The position numbers were made by a program, and so were the translations under genes. Shown here one piece after another: positions 23,208 through 32,909 of a stretch of 64,000 bases of DNA; positions within the stretch are counted from its first letter, which is position 1, and every line of letters starts with the position of its first letter. Source of the DNA: Hymenopellis radicata. Lineage: Eukaryota > Basidiomycota > Agaricomycetes > Agaricales > Physalacriaceae. A model generated the notes under the pieces. The model was given only the letters and a program-made list of their open reading frames with translations, did not search any database and had not been told where the DNA came from. The stretch spans positions 26,194-90,193 of the forward strand of contig JADNRX010000223.1 in assembly GCA_015501595.1 (NCBI GenBank), in the 5' to 3' direction.

Positions 23208-24560
23208 ATGTCCAACCACCACCAGGACGCGTACGACGACGACGACGAGCTGGCAAGGTTAGTAGCGTGTCGCCGACGATGGCGATGTATACTTACTCAC
23301 TATCCGATAGGGCTATTGCCATGAGCCTAGCGACCCAGTCGCACGTTACACCCGCTACGCCAGTCGACGCGTCCATTATTGGCGACAACGAGCAGGACGA
23401 GCTAGAACAGTCAGCCTGCCTCCTAATATGATTGTGGCCTCTAACATTTCGTATAGGGCAATAGCACTAGGCCTTCAAGGCAAGCAAACGCACTGCCGAC
23501 GTGATTGTCATTAGCGACGGCGACGAGCCACCAGCCACCAGCTCCAAGACGGCGTCACTCCTCGAACCTACGCTGACACGGGCGCAGTTGGAAAAGGAAC
23601 GTCTTGAACGCCAGCGTGTCAGGAATCGCGAGCAGGAATGCCGAGAACGCGCCAGAAAGTATCGGCGCACTGCTGGTTTGGATGACGACGATGCCGGCAG
23701 CGACGGAGAAGTGTATACCGCGCGTCGGCCAGCAGTTACCCTGAAAAATACTGCGCCCCCTTCGAATAAAGACGACCTCTTCTTTGAAGGCGAGCTCAGA
23801 CCGACTATTGTCCATACTTCCCATCCGCGTAAAGATAAAAAGGATGTCTTTACACTGCCGCAGGTTTTGGGCAAGGTACAGTTCCGACGCGTCTTATTTC
23901 GTTTGATTGACAGCCTTCCAGAAATCGGACATATCTTTCGCTATACTCTCTTCGTTTGTGAGCGAGATCAACTGGATCCGTAGTCATTTTGATTCCTCCA
24001 CCCCCGTTATCTTCGTCACCCATGGCGAGAATAACACGACACAGACCACAACCCAACGCACTTGGTCGAGTTAGATTAGCGTCCTTCCAAGTTCGGACAA
24101 ATGAATATCAAGTTCATGCTAGTACGTGTTTTTTTCGATGTATAAATCCACATGCTCATCTCGAATAGGTATTCTACAAACTGGGCACCTACGCGTTGCG
24201 ATACCAACCGAAAACCTCATCCTAGAGGACTATGCGGTGATGAAAATGTGAGTTTGTTTTGCGACTATTTGTTCCTCGACTAAATCATTGCTCACAGCTT
24301 CTCCCCGCGACCTACCGCGATAGGCCAGAGCGACGAAAGTGGACGACTTTCCGAGTGTCCTACAGCGCACCCTGCATGCCATTGGAGTCCAGCATGTGTT
24401 TGACAAATCCTGCGGGATGCTTCCCATGACTGCCTTCGAAGACCTGCGTTGTCGATGGCACTGGTCAAAAGTTAACGTCCAACTTGTACCTTCTGGAGCG
24501 GGAATTACGCAGGTATGCGCACATGCGTCGTGTTTGTTGTTGAATAACACTATCTCAAGT
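23208..24560 (+). pseudogene. UIM-Tdp1-like gene, truncated and mutated copy (TDP-a)
   Basis: The first exons read cleanly: 23208-23257 (starting MSNHHQDAYDDDDELAR), 23311-23409 (AIAMSLATQS...) and 23457 onward (AIALGLQGK). Together they encode two ubiquitin-interacting motifs, each split by an intron. Exon 3 has a 14-bp deletion near 23,480 relative to the other copies, shifting frame before VIVISD. Further on are LRPTIVHTSHPRKDKKDVFT and, from 23922, KSDISFAILSSFVSEINWIR. The first catalytic motif is broken: the paralogues have FHMKFML, whereas here a frameshifted NIKFML remains. Similarity ends near 24,520, so the second HxK half is absent. It is a pseudogene. Confidence 0.75.
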
Positions 24561-24639
24561 CATGAAGAACTCCACTCACGAGCCGATATAGTCGTCACCT
24601 GCTGTGGTGGGAAGAAAGAAGAAGGAGAGGCTAATGTGG

Positions 24640-25007
24640 GCAACCTTTACATAAGCATTAGCCTCTTCATCTCCGCCCACGACGACGACGACGAGCTGGC
24701 AAGGTTAGTCGCCTGTTGCCGACAATAGCGATGCAGGCTTTCTCACTTTCCGATAGGACCGCTGCCACGAGCCTGATGACCCCATCGCGCCATCACGTTA
24801 TATCTGCTACGCCAGTCAACCCCTCCACGATTGGCGACGGTGAGCAGGAGGAGCTAGACCCGTCAGTTGTCCTCCTGCCATGATTCTGACCTTTAACGGC
24901 TCTGTTACTCCAGGCCTATGGCACCGATCCTACAAGGCAAGCCCCCTCTTACCTGCAAATGCGCTTGCGGCGTGATTGCCATTAGCGTCTGACTCCGATA
25001 CAGATCC
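24640..25007 (+). pseudogene. Degenerate UIM exons in front of the RNase H1-N gene
   Basis: The sequence repeats the UIM module. A DDDDELAR block is followed by a GTTAGT...ATAG intron (about 24,704-24,758), then TAATSLMTPSRHH...GDGEQEELDP, a GTCAGT...CCAG intron, and PMAPILQGKPPL. UIM consensus residues are partly lost (AIAMSL has become TAATSL). The frame breaks by one base before SDSDTDPATTS, where the next gene's coding sequence takes over. It may be the 5' part of the downstream gene if the break is a sequence error. Confidence 0.55.
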
Positions 25008-25807
25008 CGCCACAACCTCGCCTGCCCTTACCACCGATCAATCCGATGAAGTCAACTTGCTCGCGGATGCGCTTGACACCTCGCTTGTGGTCACACCCGT
25101 CTACGCTCTGAGGACTGGCGCCATCACGAAACTCACAGATCAATGGTAAGCTCACCTCGTCGTATGCGGCGCTACGACTACTTATCACTATCTTAGGCCC
25201 AAGGCGGCCCACCAGCAACAACAAGGCCAGACTGACATCCACCGTGTGACTAAGAAGCACCGCAAGCGTACTGGAAAACCCTCCGCGTACGTCGTCTTTC
25301 GCGGTAAGAAGCACGGAGTCTACACCAACTAGTGAGTGGCCTTCGTCGTACCTTCTTTGCGCCACTCATCATCCTGCTTAGCGAGGATGTCATGGCCCAA
25401 ATAAAAGGCCAAGCCGGGGTTCTACACGAGTCGTATCCGACCGAGTCCCAAGCCAACGCGGCCTACGAGTACGCCTGTCGACGAAACGACATCGTCAAAA
25501 TCACTGTTCCGTGTCATATGTCTGTCGCCCCGGTGTGCACATCCGTCGTTGTGCAAGATCCCGAGGTGCCGCTGTACACGGACGATACCCCCCTCCGCAG
25601 TGATTCCTGGCACGTTGTCTACACTGGCACTCAGCCAGGCGTCTACAGATCCTAGTAGGTGGATCACTCTTCTTTCCTCTTCTCTCCTCACTCACGTTTC
25701 CTAGTGTCGAAGCCGCCCTTCATTGCATTCACATCCCTGGTGCGGTTAACAAAAAGTTTGACACCTTGGACAAGGCCAAAGCAGACTATTTGCAGTCGTG
25801 CCAGTAG
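25008..25807 (+). CDS. Protein with two RNase H1 N-terminal (viroplasmin-like) domains
   Basis: Four exons, about 25008-25145, 25197-25331, 25382-25654 and 25705-25807, join in phase. The first domain reads AYVVFRGKKHGVYTNY...GVLHESYPTESQANAAYEYA and the second WHVVYTGTQPGVYRSY...GAVNKKFDTLDKAKADYL. Both match the small three-stranded fold at the N-terminus of eukaryotic RNase H1 that binds RNA/DNA hybrids or dsRNA. Each domain is split by an intron at the same codon (Y, phase 2), which points to internal exon duplication. No RNase H catalytic domain follows; the protein stops at CQ. Decayed UIM exons lie directly upstream, so the full protein may once have had a UIM N-terminus. The true start is unresolved. 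Confidence 0.65.
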
Positions 25808-26107
25808 AATCTCATCGTGAAAGTCACCGTAACTTGAATGTCGTCTTGAACTGCCATATGCGCATCGTCAGTATTATATACACAATTCATCGTCCTAGTG
25901 GGGATGTTCTTGTGTCTTGTATAGTTGGATACTCCGGTCCTGCCAGCTACATAACGGGGAACAGTACTGCGCTTGAATACCTATAGCGCTAGAGGATACT
26001 AAAGGACACATGGGACATACATAGCTAGAGGTATCTATACTACACAGAGCAAACCAAAAAGCAAGCAGAATAACGATGCCAAGTCCAATCTACCGACGAA
26101 CGCCACA

Positions 26108-28029
26108 CTACTCATCCTTTATCCACGGTTCATCGTCCGCCCCATACCTCCTGGCCGGCCGTTCCCAAAACGCCAGCTTCTCCAGCTCAGCCTTTGACTG
26201 TATCGGGAACACGATTCCAATCTCATAATTACTGATCTACAAGGCGAAGCAGCATCATCGTAAAGGAAACAAAAGACAGCGAATGAAAACCCATACAGTA
26301 ATAGCCGCATCCAATGCGTCTCTTCCCGAAACCCTCCCCCACGCGCTCGCAGTGAAATTGTGCGAACCCATATATGCCCATCCGATGGGGACCTCGTCCG
26401 ACTTTGACTCTGTGTCTTGAAAAAGGCCGAGTATCATCTATCGAATGCCGTCAGAATACAAACACTCGCGGAACAGGACCGTACCTTGCTATGCATGAGA
26501 TGGTTCCCACCCGGGCTCTTCGCGTCGCACAGCTGGAACTTGCTGTCCAACTGCCTGATACCCTCCCACTGCTTCCGCAGACAACACATCCATTGCGCTA
26601 CCTCTGGAGTCGCTGTGCTGCCAAGACGGTCGCGTTGGTCGGGAAGACGACGTCAATATGCCCTGTCATCGGTCGCTTGTCCCGTGGGCCTTTTACGCGG
26701 AGATAGTCCGAAGCAGATTGTCCGAGTGCAGAGTGGTAAACTTCGTTCACCCAACCGGTGGTGTAACTGCCCAGGGAGGCGGTCTACGAAGTAAGGAGCT
26801 GAGTCAGGAAATATAGAACAATGCTCACTAGACATTCCAGTGCAAGGCAGCCAGGCTCCCTTGTCATACCCAGGTTACGCACCGCTTTCATCAGACGAGT
26901 ATGGCCGACGCTGCTCATGGTGATGATACCTGTGAAAGAAGAATCGTCAATACGGTGGACTCTCGAAAGGGCAGATCTGCGACTACCTCTGTGTTTTCCC
27001 GCTATCGAGGGTACCAGTTGGACTTTAACATTTGACCAGTCCCATCGGCAGCGCAAGTCTTCGATGGCGGTGATGGGCAGCCCACGGGCTTTGTCCAACA
27101 CTTCCTTGACTCCGATGGCATGTAGGGTGTGTTGTAGGACACTGGGAAAGTCGTCAAGTTTCGCCGTGCTCCTTGGATCATGGGCTATCGGGGTGGGTCG
27201 CGGGGGTATATCTTGCAGCCAAAGAAGCTGGACTCAATTAGTCGTCGAACGAAGAGTTGGGGAAAAACTCACATTTTCCATTTCCCCGTACTCCTCCGGG
27301 ATGAGGTTTGCGGTTGCTATCACAACGCGAAGGCGTCCAGTTTTATAAAATATCTATTCGAATTCAGAACGTGGGTATACAAGCCAAAAATTGAATGCAT
27401 ACCAGCATGAACTTCATATGAAAACATCCCATTTGTCCGAGCTTGGGAAAGAGGCCTATCCAACTTGAGCAAATGCGTAGCGTGGTGGTTCGTGGCGTGT
27501 TATTTTCACCATGGGTGATGAATAAGACCCGGGTCGATGGATCAAAATGGCCACGGATCCAGTTGATGTCGCTCACAAACGAAGAGAGTATAGCGAAAGA
27601 TATGTCCGATTTCTGGAAAGTCGTGAATCAAACAAAATAAGACGCGTCAGAACCGCACCTTTCCCAAGACCTGCGGCAGTGTAAACACGTCCTTTTTATC
27701 TTCACGTGGATGGGAAGTATGAACAATCGTTGGCCGGAGTTCGCCGTCAAAGAAGAGTTCCTCTTTAGTCGAGGAGTCCGAGGAGGTCAACGCCGTCTTG
27801 GAATGATCATCCAGGAGGGCAACTGACGGATCTGGCTCGACCTGCTCGTTATCGCTAATCGTGTCGGACGTGTCACTTGGCCTAGTGGGTACGTGCTGGC
27901 TCGATGAGATGGCCAGGCTCTTTGCAGTGGCCCTATCTGACAGTAAGAATGCATACATCTCTGTCGTCGGCGACAGACGACTAACCATGCCAGCTCCTCG
28001 TCGTCGTCGTTGTCGTGGTGGGCGGGCAT
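26108..28029 (-). pseudogene. UIM-Tdp1-like gene, one frameshift (TDP-b)
   Basis: On the minus strand it starts MPAHHDNDDDEELAW with one UIM (ATAKSLAISSS after an intron), then LRPTIVHTSHPREDKKDVFT. The catalytic core follows: GCFHMKFML with RLRVVIATANL (first HxK...N), then a middle region with IGVKEVLDKARGLPITAIED. The second half has NHLMHSK, an intron, MILGLFQDTES and MGSHNFTASAWG (second HxK...N). It ends WERPARRYGADDEPWIKDE. These are the defining motifs of tyrosyl-DNA phosphodiesterase 1, which removes topoisomerase I peptides from DNA 3' ends. A one-base loss near 26,617, in the segment equivalent to TIMGSALGPAG of TDP-c, breaks the frame. It converges on the RNase H1-N gene. Confidence 0.7.
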
Positions 28030-29595
28030 GAAGAGGCTGATGCCTATGTAAGCTGCTCGCGTAATTATCGTGTGTTGGTGATGGCCGTGCGCGGCTTGCA
28101 TCTGAGGGCGCATTTATTTTGCGCCACACCCTGATTGTATTTGGTCGCAAAACAAGTTAATCACTCAGCATACGCCGATAGACTTGATATGACAATGCGC
28201 GAAGAGAAATTAACCCTCCCCGTTCTTGGTCAAGTCTTGAAAGAGCTGTTGTATACGAAGATCGGGAGCTCTATGGGTCGATTCCTCGAGCGCTCAATGG
28301 TCCTGTTGAAACGCTCCCAGTAGAGGGCCCGTCTCTGCGCATTATGGAACGCTAAGACATAACACGTCAGTACATTCTTGTGTGGAAGGCATGTATACCG
28401 ACAATGAACGATGCAAGCTGCCTCCCAAAGACTCGGAGGCTCATCAATAGCAATTGCCTGCCATCGGTGCAGACTTCCAGGAGGAGATCCAGTGCCGCTT
28501 TTAGAATAGCTTTGCAGTGAAGGAGATCCAGGGCACGTTCAAAGCGAAGTCGCTAGCTATTGACGTAGGAGAAGAGGATTTCGGTAGGAATGACGTCAAT
28601 GGGACTGGGAATGCTGAAAGCCCTTGTGCGAGTTTTCATGCGGCGGAGAGGAGGGAGAGTAAGATGTATTCCTCGATTACGCGACAGTTTTCCTCCCGTT
28701 AGGTATTAATTCAAATGCTGGGGCAGTTTTAAACTGTTTACAACTTACAAGTAGTCAGCCATACGAGTGTACATGTCAAATTGAGGTGGACCCTCTCGGC
28801 GTGGCATGAGGAGGTGTAGACAATACGCAAGTTGGACGGTGATAGCATAGCAAAAGTCCGGACGAGGCGGACCGGCGTGACCGCGTGTGCCAATCAGCGA
28901 GGACCAGCAGCACCTCTTTCCATTGCTCCCATCACGATCCACTGGCAAGCCTTGCGCACTCAAGATTATTGTCCGACAGTCATGTTCCAAGGTCCTTCCT
29001 CCTCGGCCCTCGAAATCGCCCGTTAAATTCCGCGCAACCTGTTTGTAGTTGACAGGAAGAAAGTCGTCGTAAATTTTGGTACTATAACGGTCAGGACGGA
29101 AAAAGAGTATGCACGCTTTTCCTGCAGTAAATGTTTATTGACGCGTGCTCGCAGAGGCTTTGTTCTGGGAATCATGCAAAGTTGGATCTGGCAGATGATG
29201 GACATTTGGAGACATTGGGATTGCAGGATTTGCCCGTACAAGTGCGTTCTCATTTCCCTTCAAGGCTTTAGCCGACCGCCTTGATAGATCTTATCTGAAC
29301 ACCTGCCATTAACCTCAAAAACGTATTCGACTCCAGTCTATCGCAATACATTACTCGGACATCGACTGGCCACCCAATCTCTATTCCCAAGTCCTCCGAT
29401 AACGCCTTTGCATACCCCCAGTCCTCGACATCGTATGCACCCGCTGCGCCTCGGCCACGACTCTGCACAAAACTACCGAGCTTCCCAAGCACCTCTTCCG
29501 ACGGCGTAAATGACCTCGCTCGGACGCTGATGAGCCCTTACCATTCCTACACTTCGAGGCCAACCCAGCCATACCCGTCAACGCCCACAAGGGAT
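28030..29595. other. Interval with unassigned coding-like fragments
   Basis: Fragments look protein-like but belong to no family I know. Minus 28745-28990 includes RPDFCYAITVQLAYCLHLL, and minus 29268-29492 includes GYAKALSEDLGIEIGWPVD. No exon chain can be built. The last part borders the duplicated segment beginning at about 29,600. Confidence 0.35.
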
Positions 29596-29599
29596 TCGC

Positions 29600-30440
29600 G
29601 CTAACGATGTCCGTGCACGCGTCTTTTATTCCGCTCGTACGCTACCTCCTGCGAACCCCACCGCGAAGGACGCTATAGCCATGACTGTCGCCATACGCAA
29701 AAGGGATTGTGCGCGAGCAGGAGCACAAGTCTTCTTCAAAGACGCGGCGGATTCCAGACAGAATGCGCTGTAGCGGCGTTGAGGGATATTGTTAATTATT
29801 TGCGCAAGAGGAGATGTGTGCCGGATTTGGGGATGATGGTTTTAGAAGTATGTTTATCGTTCTGTTCCGTCTGGCGTTTTGGGCTGACGGAGAACTAGTA
29901 CGCGTATCTCAGACGAAATCATGTCCACATAGTTGTTCACAATCTCCAATAACACGATATGTATGCCGCACCTCACGATCCGCTGCCTTAGGTGCAGTTA
30001 TTTACGGAAAGATCCACTAGCCATAATTCCCTTCGGCGTAGATGCACGACTTGATGGACTTGAGGGCGAGGTAGCGGTTTTGTAATGAGGAGTCTGCGAT
30101 TAGGAATACAGTCTTTTCATCGCATGTCCGGGAGCCTCCAAGCACAGGACTGTTCCGATTCCCAGATCTAGGTATCTGGTGTCCAACTACACTTTTCTTC
30201 AGAGCGGCCAGCTTGGATTATACGAATTCGGATGAAGCACATGAAGGTCTCGATGAATCGTTAGGCGCGCGAAGAAAGAGGCTGTCGAGCTGGACGGTAT
30301 TGAATTAGGCACCATTTACATCAGCATGTTTCTTGCTTGGACGGGAAATCATCTAACTAAAAGTACAGAAATCTAAGACTACTACACAGAGCAACTTCAG
30401 AGCATATAACACAGTCCCAAATAACAATGACACTCCATAA
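29600..30440. repeat. Duplicated segment downstream of the Tdp1-like genes, copy 1
   Basis: This matches 42885-43715 over about 800 bp at high identity with small indels. Both copies carry a plus-strand fragment reading RDIVNYLRKRRCVPDLGMMV, a GTATGT...CTAG intron (ctgac branch site) and the ending YAYLRRNHVHIVVHNLQ followed by a stop. The fragment's family is unknown and its upstream part is broken in both copies. Confidence 0.7.
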
Positions 30441-30447
30441 CGCCACA

Positions 30448-32575
30448 CTACCCATCCCTCCCTATCCACGGCTCATCGCGCACCCCATACAGCCTCGCCG
30501 GCCGTTCCCAGAACGTCACCTTGTCCAGCTCGCGTATCGGAAACACAATCCCAATCTCGTAATTATTCATCTGCACCACAAATCATCAGCAAACGAAACC
30601 AGACAACGAACGAAAACCCATACAGAAATAGCCGCATCTGCCGCGCCTTTCCCCGACACCCTCCCCCACGCGCTCGCGGTGAAATTGTGCGAACCCATGT
30701 ACGCCCATCCGATGGGTGCTTCATCTGCTTGGTCCTGAAAAAGACCCAGGATCATCTATCCTAGAATAAGCACAGATTGCTTGTTAAACAGGAAGCCTAC
30801 CTTGCTATGCATGAGGTTATTCCCACCCCGGCTCTTCGAGTCGCGCAGATGGAACTTGCTGTTCGGGCCAATTAGCGTCTTGAAGCCCTCCCACTGCTTC
30901 CGCTGACAGCAGATCGTCGCCGCACCAGCGGGACCCAGAGCGCTGCCCATGATGGTCACTTTCGTGGGGAAGACAACGTCGATAGACCCCACCATCGGGC
31001 GCTTGTTGCGCGCGCCCTTGACACTGAGATAGTCCGAAGCCGATTGTCCGAGCGCAGAGTTGTAAAACTCGTTCAGCCAGGCCGTGCTGAAACTACCGAG
31101 GGACGAACTCTAGCGAAGAGGATATCAGTCAGGGAGATAAGCAGAGCTAGCGATGCTAACCAGACATTCCAGCGCCAGCCTACCGGGCTTCCTCGGCATA
31201 CCCAGATTCCGAACCGCTTTCATTAGACGAGTATGGCCAAAGGCGTTTATGTTTACACCTAGGAGAGGTGAGAAAGTTGATGAATGAACACGACACATGT
31301 ACGCGTACCTGTGTGTTTCCCCGCTATTGAGGGTACAAGTTCGGCTTTAACTTTTGACCAGTCCCATCGGCAGCGCAAGTCCTCGATGGCAGTGATGGGC
31401 AGTGTCCCGCGGGAGTTGTCCAACACGTCCTTGACGCCAATGGCATGCAAGGTAGATTGTAGGACACTCGGAAAGTCGTCCAGTTTCGTTGCTGGATCAC
31501 GGGCTATCGGAGTGGGTCGCGGGGGTATATCTTGTAGCCAGACCAGCTGGAGACGCTCAGTTGAGGAACGAATAGTTGCGAAACAAACTCACGTTTTCCA
31601 TTTCCCCATAGTCCATTAGGATGAGGTTGGCCGTCGATATCACAACGCGAAGGCGTCCAGTTTTGTAAAATATCTACTCGCAATAAGCAAGTAGATCCAT
31701 GGTCCAAAAAACACGTACCAGCATAAATTTCATGTGGAAACAGCCCATGTGTCCGAGCTTGGGTGTGAGCTCGATCCAATTTGAGCAGACACGCCGAGTT
31801 GTGGTCTGTGTCGTGTTACTCTCGCCACAAGTAACGAATACGACGGGGGTGGAGGAATCAAAATGACCACGGATCCAGTTGATCTCGCTCACAAACGAAG
31901 AGAGTATAGCGAAAGCTATGTCCGATTTCTGAAAAGGATTAGCGAAATGTAAAAAGACGCGTTAGAAGCGCACCTTGCCCAAGACCTGCGGCAGCGTAAA
32001 CACGTCCTTTTTATCTTTACGCGGATGGGAAGTATGGACAATAGTTGGACGTAATTCGCCGTCAAAGAATAGGTCCTCTTTAGTCGAAGGGTTCGTAGTC
32101 AGTGCAGTACTTTTCAGGGTAACTGCTGGCTGAAGCTTGCTGTGCACTTCTCCATCGCTGCCGGCATCGTCATCATCCAAACATGCAGTGCGCCGATACT
32201 CTCTGGCACGTTCTCGGCATTCCTGTTCGCGATTCCTGACACGCTGGCGTCCCAGACGTTCCTTTTCCAACTGCGCCCTGTCAGCGAGGAGGCCGGTGAG
32301 GTTCGAGGAGGTTGACGCCGTCTTGGAGCTGGTGGCTGGTGGCTCGTCGTCGTCGCCAATGACAATCACGTCGGCAGTGCGTTTGCGGGGAAGATGCGGC
32401 TTGCCTTGGAGGCTCAGTGCTAGTGCCCTATACAAAATCTTAGAGGCCAAAGTCATCGCAGTAGGCAGACTGACTGTTCTAGCTCGTCCTGTTTGTTGTC
32501 GCCAATAATGGACGCGTCGACTGGCGTAGCGGGTGTAACGTGCGACTGGGTCGCCAGGCTCATGGCGGTGGCCCG
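30448..32575 (-). CDS. TDP1: Tyrosyl-DNA phosphodiesterase 1-like protein with UIM, catalytically complete (TDP-c)
   Basis: This is the best-preserved of four copies. Readable on the minus strand from the UIM exon at 32427 (ALALSLQGKPHLPRKRTAD) are an acidic and coiled linker (QLEKERLGRQRVRNREQ) and LRPTIVHTSHPRKDKKDVFT. Phase-consistent introns then lead to GCFHMKFML / VVISTANLILMDYG (motif 1, HxK...N), IGVKDVLDNSRG, a domain ending NNLMHSK / MGSHNFTASAWG (motif 2, HxK...N), and WERPARLYGVRDEPWI near the C-terminus. Tdp1 uses the two His-Lys pairs to open phosphotyrosyl-DNA bonds left by topoisomerase I. UIMs would bind ubiquitin, plausibly on trapped topoisomerase (inference). The first UIM exon (about 32476-32574) has lost its 3' splice site (ccgatcg instead of ccgatag) and its upstream exon is replaced by a minisatellite, so the 5' end is uncertain. 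Confidence 0.75.
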
Positions 32576-32654
32576 ATCGGATGCGGGGTCTTCGCTTCAC
32601 ATCGCAAGCCTGGCATGCTATGGAGTCGCCGCGCGCGGTTCCGTCCCATCGGTC

Positions 32655-32830
32655 GTAGTCGATATGATTCTCCTCCGGGGTGCGTCTTCCGGGATGCTCC
32701 TCTGGCGTGCTTCTTCGCGGGTTCCCCTCTGGTGTGCCTCTTCGGGCGATGCTCCTCCATCTTCGCGGGATGCGTCTTCGCGGCTGCTCCACTGGGGCGC
32801 GTCTTCTTGCAAGAGACGTGGTGATGGTAA
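32655..32830. repeat. Degenerate minisatellite at the 5' end of the Tdp1-like gene
   Basis: Imperfect units of roughly 24-27 bp resemble gatgctcctctggcgtgctt and cttcgcgggttcccctctgg. On the minus strand they are open and encode a repeating pattern such as EEHPGRRTPEEN. They replace the first UIM exon present in the sister copies. Confidence 0.6.
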
Positions 32831-32909
32831 AGTCGAGATGCAGTGCCTTCTTGATTCGGACGTGGCTGTGCTGACTCCTCACACCGCGACGTCCAGCACC
32901 CGTCGACAT

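Noticed and set aside
31962..32909. 315-codon minus frame taken as one exon with start at 32909
   Set aside because: It reads through the UIM intron and the minisatellite; comparison with the sister copies shows the conserved exon begins at 32427. It is kept only as a possible alternative N-terminus.
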